From assembly GCA_003574895.1 (NCBI GenBank), contig PJFB01000002.1, positions 186,001-250,000 on the forward strand: a stretch of DNA of 64,000 nucleotides, given 5' to 3'. A program made the position numbers and the translations under genes. Shown piece after piece: positions 7,985 through 16,322 of the stretch (within the stretch, counting starts at the first letter, position 1; the number at the start of each line of letters is the position of its first letter). The DNA is from Geobacter sp. Lineage in GTDB: Bacteria; Desulfobacterota; Desulfuromonadia; Geobacterales; Pseudopelobacteraceae. Under the pieces are notes generated by a model. That model made no database searches and was not told the origin of the DNA. It worked only from the letters and a program-made list of their open reading frames with translations.

Positions 7985-8015
7985 AAAAAAGGGGTAAGCA
8001 TGCGCTTACCCCTTT
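7985..8015 (-). terminator. Rho-independent terminator (perfect 12-bp stem)
   Basis: Bases 7988-7999 and 8004-8015 form a perfect 12-bp inverted repeat around a 4-base loop. On the minus strand the hairpin runs into TTTTTT. It lies just downstream of the tRNA-Ser pseudogene on the same strand, in the position a tRNA terminator would occupy. It would block transcription from the HDOD region into the regulator gene. Confidence 0.8.
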
Positions 8016-8027
8016 AAATCAATTGAC

Positions 8028-8107
8028 GGGAAGTAGGATCCTACCTCACGGAACATTCGTTCAACGGTTTTCAAAACCGCCGCCTTCAGCAACTCAACCA
8101 CTTTGAC
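8028..8107 (-). pseudogene. Degenerate tRNA-Ser(UGA) copy
   Basis: On the minus strand this segment closely matches the intact tRNA-Ser at 9545-9630. The D-arm, anticodon arm (anticodon TGA kept, with TTTTGAAAAC around it), variable arm and part of the T-arm are recognisable. The acceptor stem is destroyed: the 5' side reads TCAAAG instead of GGAAGAG and the 3' CCA is lost. The T-arm TTCGAATCC is altered to a palindromic GTAGGATCCTAC. It is therefore a decayed second copy, such as remains after integration or duplication at a tRNA gene. The following 8108-8355 is AT-rich and shows no gene. Confidence 0.75.
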
Positions 8108-8355
8108 AAATCCTGTCGATATCATATAGATCTGTTCGGCAATCAAATATCCGCCACGCAAATTGTTCTTTTTGCGCAGCCGTTCAAATCGTTTCCAACA
8201 AATTGTGTCGCGAAAATAGCACCTATTTTGCAAAGAGTCCAGCATCAAGAAGAGCGCCACCTTATTGAAAGATTGACTGTTGTTGCCTTGGAGGCAACAG
8301 CATTCGAGTGTGATCGGTGAGGGTGAGGCGACTTGGTTGGGATTTGAATAATGTT

Positions 8356-9210
8356 TTATAACCAGTTTGATTCGGTAATGGATTTCACAAAATCATAGAC
8401 GTAGTTAAGATCCATATTTAATAGTGACAACTCACTTTCAACATCATCAACCGCCTCAATCGCTTTAATGCCGTTTATAACGAAATCATGCATTTTACAT
8501 GACAATCTTGTTATTGCTAAAAGATGATCATCTGGATCCAATATTTGTTTAGTAGCATGTCGCTCTGAAGCCATAATATAAATGCTAGGCATATTATAGT
8601 GTCGCATTACCTTTACACTTTGCAGCGCATAGTGATCATCAATAAAGTTGTCTATTAAAGATGTTTCGGCTCTGAACAACCCTTCCTTTATAAGTTTATC
8701 TATTGATTTCAGTAAATACAGTTTCCCGATCTCATGAAATAATCCGACTAAGTAGACTTCATCGGCATCTATTTCAAGCGGCTTTTGGTCATTAATAATT
8801 TGCACAGCTAACCACGCACTGGATATTGCCACGGCGTGACAATGATACCAGTTGTTTTTAAAGTATCTGTTGACGATTGGATCATCGGATTTGCTGTGTG
8901 ACATGCTGGCGGTAAATGCCAGATTGACAATCTGCTGTGATCCAAGCCTGACAATAGCATCCTTAATTGTAGTAATCGGTGCCTTGCCGGAATTATAGGT
9001 GGTATTGGCGCATCTGAGCATTTCGGAGGCTAATGCCGTATCCTCATGCACTAATTTTATTACTTCCTCGATTCTGTATGAATTGTCGTTCAGCATTTGC
9101 TGCAACCGTAGCGCCACCTCATGAAAGACAGGAATGTCTATGGGTTGGGAAAGTATTAGTTCTTGTATGGGTGCTGCCACTCCCGGAGTGTTCACAATTT
9201 CACCACACAT
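8356..9210 (-). CDS. HDOD domain protein
   Basis: A 284-residue cytoplasmic protein made almost entirely of an HDOD domain, a catalytically degenerate relative of HD phosphohydrolases common in signal-transduction proteins. Recognisable stretches include 'QPIDIPVFHEVALRLQQML', 'VIKLVHEDTALASEMLRCANT' and 'ITTIKDAIVRLGSQQIVNLAF', with a later 'YLVGLFHEIGKLYLL' region. The gene is visibly AT-richer than its neighbours and stands alone between a tRNA-Ser pseudogene and the intact tRNA-Ser, suggesting acquisition. Its ribosome-binding site is weak, so the exact start is uncertain. Partners or ligand cannot be inferred. Confidence 0.85.
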   Translation of the reverse strand: MCGEIVNTPGVAAPIQELILSQPIDIPVFHEVALRLQQMLNDNSYRIEEVIKLVHEDTALASEMLRCANTTYNSGKAPITTIKDAIVRLGSQQIVNLAFTASMSHSKSDDPIVNRYFKNNWYHCHAVAISSAWLAVQIINDQKPLEIDADEVYLVGLFHEIGKLYLLKSIDKLIKEGLFRAETSLIDNFIDDHYALQSVKVMRHYNMPSIYIMASERHATKQILDPDDHLLAITRLSCKMHDFVINGIKAIEAVDDVESELSLLNMDLNYVYDFVKSITESNWL

Positions 9211-9457
9211 GCCACAAGTTGGTTTACGTTGCCCCTAAAATGCAAAATCCGATTCATTTATGAAGAACCACATCGACTCTACAAATTTGTAATTATATTC
9301 CACCAGCCTCGTTAGTCAATTGCAACCCTGCAATTTAACAAACCATCATCCTGCAATGGGTCTTCACGACTCAAACACCCATGTCGTCTTTATCGGCACA
9401 GCAACATCTAATCTTCAATATATATGTGATTATGATGAATAAGCGATGAGATACAAA

Positions 9458-9515
9458 AATAGGCTGATGCTTAGAAGGTCTCGCAAGAGGTCTCACTCAA
9501 AAGCATCAACCTATT
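9458..9515 (-). terminator. Terminator hairpin downstream of tRNA-Ser
   Basis: Two 15-base arms (9458-9472 and 9501-9515) pair at 14 of 15 positions, with the odd pair a possible G-U on the minus strand. The arms are followed on the minus strand by a T-run. It lies 30 bases beyond the 3' end of tRNA-Ser. A smaller inverted repeat (AACTAAC/GTTAGTT) sits between them. The rest of 9211-9544 is AT-rich with no supported gene. Confidence 0.65.
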
Positions 9516-9544
9516 CAACTAACAATATCAGTTAGTTTTTTAAT

Positions 9545-9630
9545 TGGCGGAAGAGGTAGGATTCGAACCCACGGAACTTTCGTTCAACGGTTTTCAAGAC
9601 CGCCGCCTTCAACCACTCGGCCACTCTTCC
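9545..9630 (-). tRNA. tRNA-Ser (anticodon UGA)
   Basis: An 86-base minus-strand tRNA. The acceptor stem GGAAGAG pairs with CTCTTCC, the discriminator base is G and the 3' CCA is encoded. The anticodon loop CTTGAAA gives anticodon TGA. A long variable arm (about TTGAACGAAAGTTC) marks a class II serine tRNA, and the T-loop reads GGTTCGAATCC. It lies about 180 bases downstream of serS on the same strand. A decayed copy lies 1.5 kb away at 8028-8107. Confidence 0.97.
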
Positions 9631-9806
9631 ATGTATTTCTTTGTAAGGTCCGCTACGTATCCGCTTGCCAGCGTGGGAATCAGCAGCACGCATTCCACAT
9701 CTGTCACAGCCTTGAGAGTGACAAGATATACAAGATATATGCGAAAAAATCAATCTCTAACTGCCCGTATACGCCGCATTTCAGGAGCCGGGGCAAACAG
9801 GCGCGT

Positions 9807-11087
<1,281 letters not shown>

Positions 11088-11155
11088 TTATTTTTATTGG
11101 TTAAGAGTGTATTTTTTAGCATTTGCGCCATCCTCCGTCAATGCAAAAGAGCCCT

Positions 11156-12178
11156 ATGAAGCGGATTGCAGCCCCATTCCTGACCATTGCCATGTTGGTC
11201 TGCATGCCGCTGACGGCAAGTGCGCAGGAAGTGACCGTCAATGCCGTCGGCGACATCATGCTGGCGGGCAGATGGGCGGCCGGCATCAAGAAGAGGGGCT
11301 TTGACTACACCTTCAGGGCCACGGCCGACGAACTGGCCAAGGGCGACATCAACCTGGCCAACCTGGAATCCCCCATTGCCAGTGGCGGCACCGAGTTCAA
11401 GGACAAGCGTTTCCGTTTCCGTGCCGATCCGGAAGTGGCTCAGGCGCTTGCCAAGGCCGGCTTCCACCTGGTAACCCTGGCCAACAACCATAGCATGGAC
11501 TTCGGCGGCCAGGCCCTGGCCGAGACCATTAAAAACCTGACAGCGAGCGGCATCGCCTGGATCGGGGCCGGGGGAAACCTGTCAGAAGCGCGCAAGATGA
11601 CGCTCTACACGGTCAGGGGGGTCAAGGTCGCCTTTCTGGGCTTTTCCCTGACCCAGCCGGTGGAATTCTTCGCAGCCCGCAACCGCCCGGGCACCACGCC
11701 AGGCCTGGAAAACATCTATACCACCGACATTGCCAGGGCCCGCGCCGCGGCGGATTACGTCATCGTCACCTTTCACTGGGGCAAAGAGGGGAGCACGACC
11801 GTGCAGCCCTACCAGCGCAATGCGGCCCACAAGGCCATCGAGGCAGGCGCCGATGCGGTCATTGGCCACCATCCCCATGTGCTGCAGGGGGTGGAACGTT
11901 ACAGGAACGGCATTATCTTCTACAGCCTGGGAAATTTTGCCTTTGCCAGCATCGGCAAAGACGCCGCCAGCAGTGCCATTGTCCGCCTGCGGCTGGACAG
12001 GACCGGGCGGGAAGCGGAAATAGTGCCGCTGGACGTCCTCAACAGCCGGGTGCGCTTCCAGCCCAAGCCGCTTTCGGGCAAGCGGGCCAAGGCGGTCATC
12101 GACCAGTTGGACCGGCTGTCGCAACCGTTCGGCAGCAGTATAGTGGAGCGCAACGGCAGGTTTATCGTTGATTTTTGA
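11156..12178 (+). CDS. CapA/PgsA-family metallophosphatase-like protein
   Basis: A 340-residue secreted protein with a signal peptide (about 1-23). The CapA (PGA_cap) fold follows, with characteristic blocks 'VNAVGDIMLAGRW', 'LANLESPIA', 'TLANNHSMDFG', 'FHWGKEGS' and 'GADAVIGHHPHVLQG'. The Asp, Asn and His in these blocks are the metal-binding residues of this phosphoesterase-like family. Family members take part in poly-gamma-glutamate capsule synthesis, but no capB or capC gene is adjacent, so the substrate is unknown. An in-frame ATG 11 codons earlier is less likely because the signal peptide begins MKRIAAPF. Confidence 0.88.
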   Translation: MKRIAAPFLTIAMLVCMPLTASAQEVTVNAVGDIMLAGRWAAGIKKRGFDYTFRATADELAKGDINLANLESPIASGGTEFKDKRFRFRADPEVAQALAKAGFHLVTLANNHSMDFGGQALAETIKNLTASGIAWIGAGGNLSEARKMTLYTVRGVKVAFLGFSLTQPVEFFAARNRPGTTPGLENIYTTDIARARAAADYVIVTFHWGKEGSTTVQPYQRNAAHKAIEAGADAVIGHHPHVLQGVERYRNGIIFYSLGNFAFASIGKDAASSAIVRLRLDRTGREAEIVPLDVLNSRVRFQPKPLSGKRAKAVIDQLDRLSQPFGSSIVERNGRFIVDF

Positions 12179-12227
12179 ATCTTTGACTCTCGTAACTCTA
12201 TGACTCCGCGACTTGGCGACTTATTAC

Positions 12228-13967
12228 ATGAAAATACTCCTGACAACACTGCATGCCAAATACTCCCACGCATCCCTGGCGCTTCCCGGCCTGGCGGCCA
12301 ACTGCCGGTCAATCCGGGGTGTTGATGTTGCCATCCGCGAATGGACCGTCAACGAGCCGGCCGAACAGCTGCTGCGGCTGGCCATGGCGGAGCAGGCCGA
12401 TCTGGTGGCGTTCTCCTGCTATATCTGGAATATCGAAAAGAGCCTGCGGATCGCTTCCGACATCAAAAAGGTCTCGCCGGGCACCCTGATCGCACTGGGA
12501 GGCCCGGAAGCCTCATTCGGGGTCTTTGAACTGATGCGCGCAAATCCGGCCGTGGATTTCGTAATCAAGGGCGAGGGAGAGGGGACCTTTCGTCAACTGG
12601 TCGAGATCCTGGCGAGCCAGAAAATCCGCAGCTCAATGGTACAGCCACCGCCTGCGCCGATCCCGGTGCCTGAAGGGGCCTTCGCGGAAATCGGCAACCT
12701 TTTTTCCCGCGACGGGGACGATATCGTTGCCGGTCCGTCCAGCAGGGCTTACCTGCAGCTGGACAGCATCCCATCACCCTTTGAGGCCGGACTTGTTGAC
12801 CTGGGAAAACCGCAGGTCTATTACGAAACCTCCCGGGGATGCCCTTTTTCATGCGCCTTTTGCCTCTCATCGGTGGAGGGCAAGGTGCGCTCCTACTCCA
12901 TGGATCGCATCAGAAACGATCTGCAGTTCCTTATGGACCGCCGCGTGCCAAGTATCAAGCTGGTGGACCGCACTTTCAACTACGACGCCAAGCGGGCCGA
13001 CCGGATCTGGGACTTCATACTGGAGCACAACCAGGGGAGCCATTTTCACTTCGAGATCGCCGCGGACCTGTTGACCAGGGAGAATATCTCGCTGCTGCAA
13101 CGCGTGCCGGACAAGACCTTCCGCTTTGAGATCGGCGTGCAGTCCACCTCGGAAGGGACCCTGGCACGGGTGGGCAGAAATAGCGACCTGGCCCGCTGCT
13201 TTGATAACATCCGGCGCCTGCGGTCCGAAACGCAGGTCGAGCTGCATCTGGACCTGATCGGCGGCCTGCCGGGGGAGGATTACCCTGGCTTTCTCCATTC
13301 CCTACAGCGAGTGGCCGACCTGAACCCGCACGAAATCCAGATCGAGCCGCTCAAGGTGCTCAAGGGTTCGCCCATGCGCCAGATCGCCCAACAGGAGGAT
13401 TACCGTTTCTCGGCTTTCCCGCCTTATACGATCCTCTCCACCCCCTGGCTCTCCTTCGCCCAGATCTGCCGGATTGAGACCATTGCCAGACTGCTGGACC
13501 TGTTCCACAACCGGGGCGGATTTGCCAATTCCCTAAGTTTCATGTTGCGGCAGATGAGTTTTGCCGATCTGTTCGACCGGATGGCCGGACAGATCGGAGT
13601 CGAGAACCTGTCCGGCTTTTCCACCCGCAGGGTTTACGAGCTGTTCGCCCGCCTGGCGATGGGGTTGGTCTGCGATGGGGAGAAACACCTGCTCCTGGAT
13701 GCGCTTTTTTATGACTACTGCCTCCACGAGTTGCCGCAGATGGGCAAGCTGCCCGATTTCATCGTCGGGCGCCACCGGGAATGCGCCTGGCCAGGACGCC
13801 GCGATCTGCCGCCAGGGGTGGAATTGGCCGCGGACAGCCGGGTCAAGCTGTTCCGCTTCACTTTTTTGCGGGATTACCGGATTGAACCATGGCCGGACAA
13901 GCCGGCCGGGATCACCTTCGTTTATGCCTCCAAAGCGGGCCACGGCCAGAGCGTGACTGCAGTGTGA
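12228..13967 (+). CDS. B12-binding domain/radical SAM protein (DUF4080 type)
   Basis: A 579-residue protein. The first 135 residues form a cobalamin-binding-like Rossmann domain (start KILLTTLHAKYSHAS, then FSCYIWNIE and ALGGPEAS). A radical SAM core follows with CxxxCxxC at C205, C209 and C212. The C-terminal 200 residues match the helical DUF4080 extension. Substrate is not known for this family. The Shine-Dalgarno is weak; ATG 12228 is chosen because the conserved domain starts there. It lies 49 bases after the CapA-like gene on the same strand and may be co-transcribed. Confidence 0.88.
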   Translation: MKILLTTLHAKYSHASLALPGLAANCRSIRGVDVAIREWTVNEPAEQLLRLAMAEQADLVAFSCYIWNIEKSLRIASDIKKVSPGTLIALGGPEASFGVFELMRANPAVDFVIKGEGEGTFRQLVEILASQKIRSSMVQPPPAPIPVPEGAFAEIGNLFSRDGDDIVAGPSSRAYLQLDSIPSPFEAGLVDLGKPQVYYETSRGCPFSCAFCLSSVEGKVRSYSMDRIRNDLQFLMDRRVPSIKLVDRTFNYDAKRADRIWDFILEHNQGSHFHFEIAADLLTRENISLLQRVPDKTFRFEIGVQSTSEGTLARVGRNSDLARCFDNIRRLRSETQVELHLDLIGGLPGEDYPGFLHSLQRVADLNPHEIQIEPLKVLKGSPMRQIAQQEDYRFSAFPPYTILSTPWLSFAQICRIETIARLLDLFHNRGGFANSLSFMLRQMSFADLFDRMAGQIGVENLSGFSTRRVYELFARLAMGLVCDGEKHLLLDALFYDYCLHELPQMGKLPDFIVGRHRECAWPGRRDLPPGVELAADSRVKLFRFTFLRDYRIEPWPDKPAGITFVYASKAGHGQSVTAV

Positions 13968-14061
13968 CTGCGACGTGGGCCAAATTCCCTTTGCGCACAG
14001 TTCCGGTATATGCTAATTATTTGACTTCCAAAAATATTTTTCAGGAAATGGTGAAAGCAGC

Positions 14062-14766
14062 ATGAAAGACCTTTACCATCTGGTTACTGTTGCCGATGGC
14101 CAGAAAGACTCGGCCGCGATCATGGAGGTCATGCAGAGGATCTACGACGGCAAGTTGAAGAACGACCTGAACCTGCTGAATTTCATCCGCGAGGTGCCGG
14201 TAAGCTTCAAGGCCACCCTGGAAAACGTCGCCGACGACCGGATCGAGCTTTCCGTGCATCAGAACCAGGCCGTCATGTTGAAACACGATAAATTTACCCT
14301 GATCCGAAGCTCCCATTTTCCCCACGATTATGGCGTCCACGCCTATGTGGCCCTGGCAAACCCGACCAAGGGCAAAGCCATCCTGGTGCGGTTCGCCTAT
14401 GCCCAGATCAGGGCCGAGCGGAGGACAGCGGTCCGGGTCCAGATCCATCACGCCATGCCGGGCACCTTCAGCGGTGCTTCCGGCACGATTGCCGGCAACA
14501 TGCTGGATATTTCCGTAGGAGGGGTTTCACTCAAGGTAAAGGACAAGGTCGGCGGAGAGCCGGAGGACAAGGGACGTTTCAGGTGTTCGCTCCCGACCGG
14601 AGAAATCGACGTGAGCGCCCGTTTTCTCAAGTTCATCAGTACCGAGGACGAATGCAAGGCCGTCTTCACAATCGAACCGGACTCCAAGGTGGAGACCGTA
14701 ATTTCTCAGTTCATCTTCAACGAACAGATCGAGATCATCAAGGAACTGAAAGAACGTTTCGTTTAG
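14062..14766 (+). CDS. PilZ-domain protein (c-di-GMP receptor)
   Basis: A 234-residue protein. The N-terminal 110 residues resemble the YcgR-N/PilZN beta domain. A PilZ domain follows with the c-di-GMP-binding RxxxR (R121, R125) and DxSxxG (D149, S151, G154) motifs both intact, so nucleotide binding is expected. The output is unknown; YcgR-type proteins act on motility. The gene is single, with a 94-base gap upstream. Its end overlaps by four bases the end of the convergent DUF4911 gene. Confidence 0.9.
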   Translation: MKDLYHLVTVADGQKDSAAIMEVMQRIYDGKLKNDLNLLNFIREVPVSFKATLENVADDRIELSVHQNQAVMLKHDKFTLIRSSHFPHDYGVHAYVALANPTKGKAILVRFAYAQIRAERRTAVRVQIHHAMPGTFSGASGTIAGNMLDISVGGVSLKVKDKVGGEPEDKGRFRCSLPTGEIDVSARFLKFISTEDECKAVFTIEPDSKVETVISQFIFNEQIEIIKELKERFV

Positions 14767-15041
14767 CGGGACGCGGAACCGGCACCGGGGAAAAGCCCTT
14801 GCCCCTGCCCTTCCGATGAACACGAATCCCCATCCCAGTCAACCATCTCCATGCTCACCCTGGTAGCCAGATCAGCCAGCAGTTCATCCATCTCCGCTTC
14901 AAAACCGGCCATGATGGCGATACGGATAATGCCATTGACGTTGTCCACCGTGCTCATGACATTCATCCCCTCATAGGCCTCAAGGATAAACTTGAGAAAC
15001 ACCATGTCTCGCCTGGCAACCTTGAAATAGCGACAGATCAT
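14763..15041 (-). CDS. DUF4911-family protein
   Basis: A 92-residue protein starting MICRYFKVARRDMVFLKFI and containing the block 'EAYEGMNVMSTVDNVNGIIRI', typical of small DUF4911 proteins seen in Geobacter relatives. This family has an ACT-like size and pattern, but no function is established. Its ATG overlaps the stop of the ArnD-like gene by four bases, so the two are translationally coupled. The C-terminal 20 residues are low-complexity (Ser/Gly/Gln-rich). Confidence 0.75.
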   Translation of the reverse strand: MICRYFKVARRDMVFLKFILEAYEGMNVMSTVDNVNGIIRIAIMAGFEAEMDELLADLATRVSMEMVDWDGDSCSSEGQGQGLFPGAGSASR

Positions 15042-15940
15042 GTCACAACCTCCCCCTGAATAGCCACATTGCCGGCCCGTCCAGGAATCTCGCCCATATC
15101 CAGCAGGCAGGCCGGGGCGTTGACCGACCTACGGGCAACCTCGGCCATGGTGACACAAACGATGCCGGCATCGGCCAAGCCTTCCAGCAGACGCACAAAG
15201 GATGAGCGGATGGCCCTGCCCTCCAGTTCGGCATGGATGGTCAACACGTTGAGCCCGTCATTGAGGTTGTGCAGATAGTATTGATGGATATTCCCCGGGT
15301 TGATGCCGTTTTGTCCCAGGATTTCGTCGGCGGTGGGGAGGGTGGTTGGGATCTGCAGGGTCTTGAAACGGCGCCCTGCCATTACCGGGTAAAATGGGTG
15401 CCGTCCGCGGGAGTCGCTGCAATAACTCAGCCCCATGGCGTCCTGGATTGCCAGGGAATTCGGCGACACGGTCCACCCCGGTGCCGCGGTAGTGGTGGCC
15501 TTATGACCCAGGATCTCCGCAAAGCAGGCACCTGCCCGCCCAAGCTCCATCGCGGTCTGTTCCTTGCTGAACCGGTGGAGATAATCATGCCACTTGACAT
15601 GGTCCCAGCAGTGGATGCCGACCTCATGTCCGCCCTCATCCACGGTGCGCAGCACGTCGGGCAGGGAGTTGGCGATCATGGGGGCAGGGAGGAGCGTGCC
15701 GTAGAGCATGGTCTTGATGCCGTAGGCCGAAGGCGCCCCGGACCGGAGCTGCTTCTTGAGAAATCCCTTGCGGGTGAAGATGCGGCGAAGCGCCTTGCCC
15801 GAGTTGTCCGGACCCATGGAAAAGTAAAAGGTCGCCCTGGCACCGGTCCGTTCCAGGTCTTCCAGCAGCGCCGGCACACCGTCCCTGGTTCCGACAAAGG
15901 TATCGACGTCAACCTTCAGTGCAATCATCTTTTCGCCCAT
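15038..15940 (-). CDS. arnD: ArnD-like polysaccharide deacetylase
   Basis: A 300-residue NodB-fold deacetylase. Its sequence follows E. coli ArnD closely: 'LKVDVDTFVGTRDGVPALLE', 'FYFSMGPDNSGKALRRI', 'GIHCWDHVKWHDYLHRFS', 'SYCSDSRGRHPFYP', 'QIPTTLPTADEI' and 'VLTIHAELEG'. The metal-binding Asp and His residues are present. ArnD removes the formyl group from undecaprenyl-phosphate-4-formamido-arabinose in lipid A modification. No other arn biosynthetic gene is adjacent, though an ArnT-like transferase lies at 37.9 kb. The enzyme could instead act on another lipid-linked sugar. Coupled to the DUF4911 gene downstream. Confidence 0.85.
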   Translation of the reverse strand: MGEKMIALKVDVDTFVGTRDGVPALLEDLERTGARATFYFSMGPDNSGKALRRIFTRKGFLKKQLRSGAPSAYGIKTMLYGTLLPAPMIANSLPDVLRTVDEGGHEVGIHCWDHVKWHDYLHRFSKEQTAMELGRAGACFAEILGHKATTTAAPGWTVSPNSLAIQDAMGLSYCSDSRGRHPFYPVMAGRRFKTLQIPTTLPTADEILGQNGINPGNIHQYYLHNLNDGLNVLTIHAELEGRAIRSSFVRLLEGLADAGIVCVTMAEVARRSVNAPACLLDMGEIPGRAGNVAIQGEVVT

Positions 15941-16065
15941 GCCGCGCTCTTCCCCGTTCCACTAAAATGTTTGCAAGTGTAACAGTTTTGGTGTAAGAGG
16001 AAAACCCCTTAATCTATGGGGGGTTAATTTGTATCTTCCGGCTGTCCGCACTTATTTATGTTTTC

Positions 16066-16093
16066 TTGACATGCCGGGTGACTGGAGTAAAAT
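16066..16093 (+). promoter_or_regulatory. Sigma70 promoter of the kup leader
   Basis: TTGACA at 16066-16071 and TAAAAT at 16088-16093 are separated by 16 bases. Transcription would start near 16100, immediately before the riboswitch aptamer. Confidence 0.75.
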
Positions 16094-16103
16094 CAGCTAA
16101 AAT

Positions 16104-16236
16104 CAGCCGAGACCCGTTCGACACGGACGGGTGCGGGGGAACCGATCAATTGGGGCGAATTCCGGCCAATCTCCGGAAAGGGCACTTCCAAGCTCTAGCC
16201 CGACAGCTAACCTCGTAGGCATCTGGAAGGGTTCGA
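16104..16236 (+). promoter_or_regulatory. c-di-AMP riboswitch (ydaO/yuaA type)
   Basis: The leader shows the hallmark ydaO aptamer elements in order: GCCGAGACCCG near 16106, GGGGGAACCGATC near 16135, GGGGCGAATTCC near 16151, and CCCGACAGCTAACCTCGTAGGC near 16199-16220. Flanking TTCCA and TGGAA pair to close the last helix. ydaO riboswitches bind cyclic di-AMP and typically turn off K+ uptake and cell-wall genes by terminating transcription. Here the aptamer lies directly before a terminator and kup. Assignment rests on recalled consensus, but the match is strong. Confidence 0.88.
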
Positions 16237-16247
16237 CATCGGACAAA

Positions 16248-16280
16248 GGCCGCCGGTTCATGCCGGCGGTTTGTTGTTTC
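16248..16280 (+). terminator. Riboswitch expression-platform terminator
   Basis: A 7-bp stem CCGCCGG/CCGGCGG with a 6-base loop is followed by TTTGTTGTTTC. It starts about a dozen bases after the aptamer and ends about 45 bases before the kup start codon. This is the expected off-switch when c-di-AMP is bound. Confidence 0.8.
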
Positions 16281-16322
16281 CCGCAGTCAGCCCTGCACAC
16301 AACGTGCGGGAGGCACATCATC

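Noticed and set aside
8006-8260. 84-codon minus-strand frame across the tRNA-Ser pseudogene
   Set aside because: Its C-terminal part is a translation of tRNA sequence; the same false peptide appears across the intact tRNA at 9.5-9.75 kb.
16131-16322. N-terminal extension of the first kup gene by 64 codons
   Set aside because: It would translate the c-di-AMP aptamer and terminator; the family's conserved start lies at 16323.
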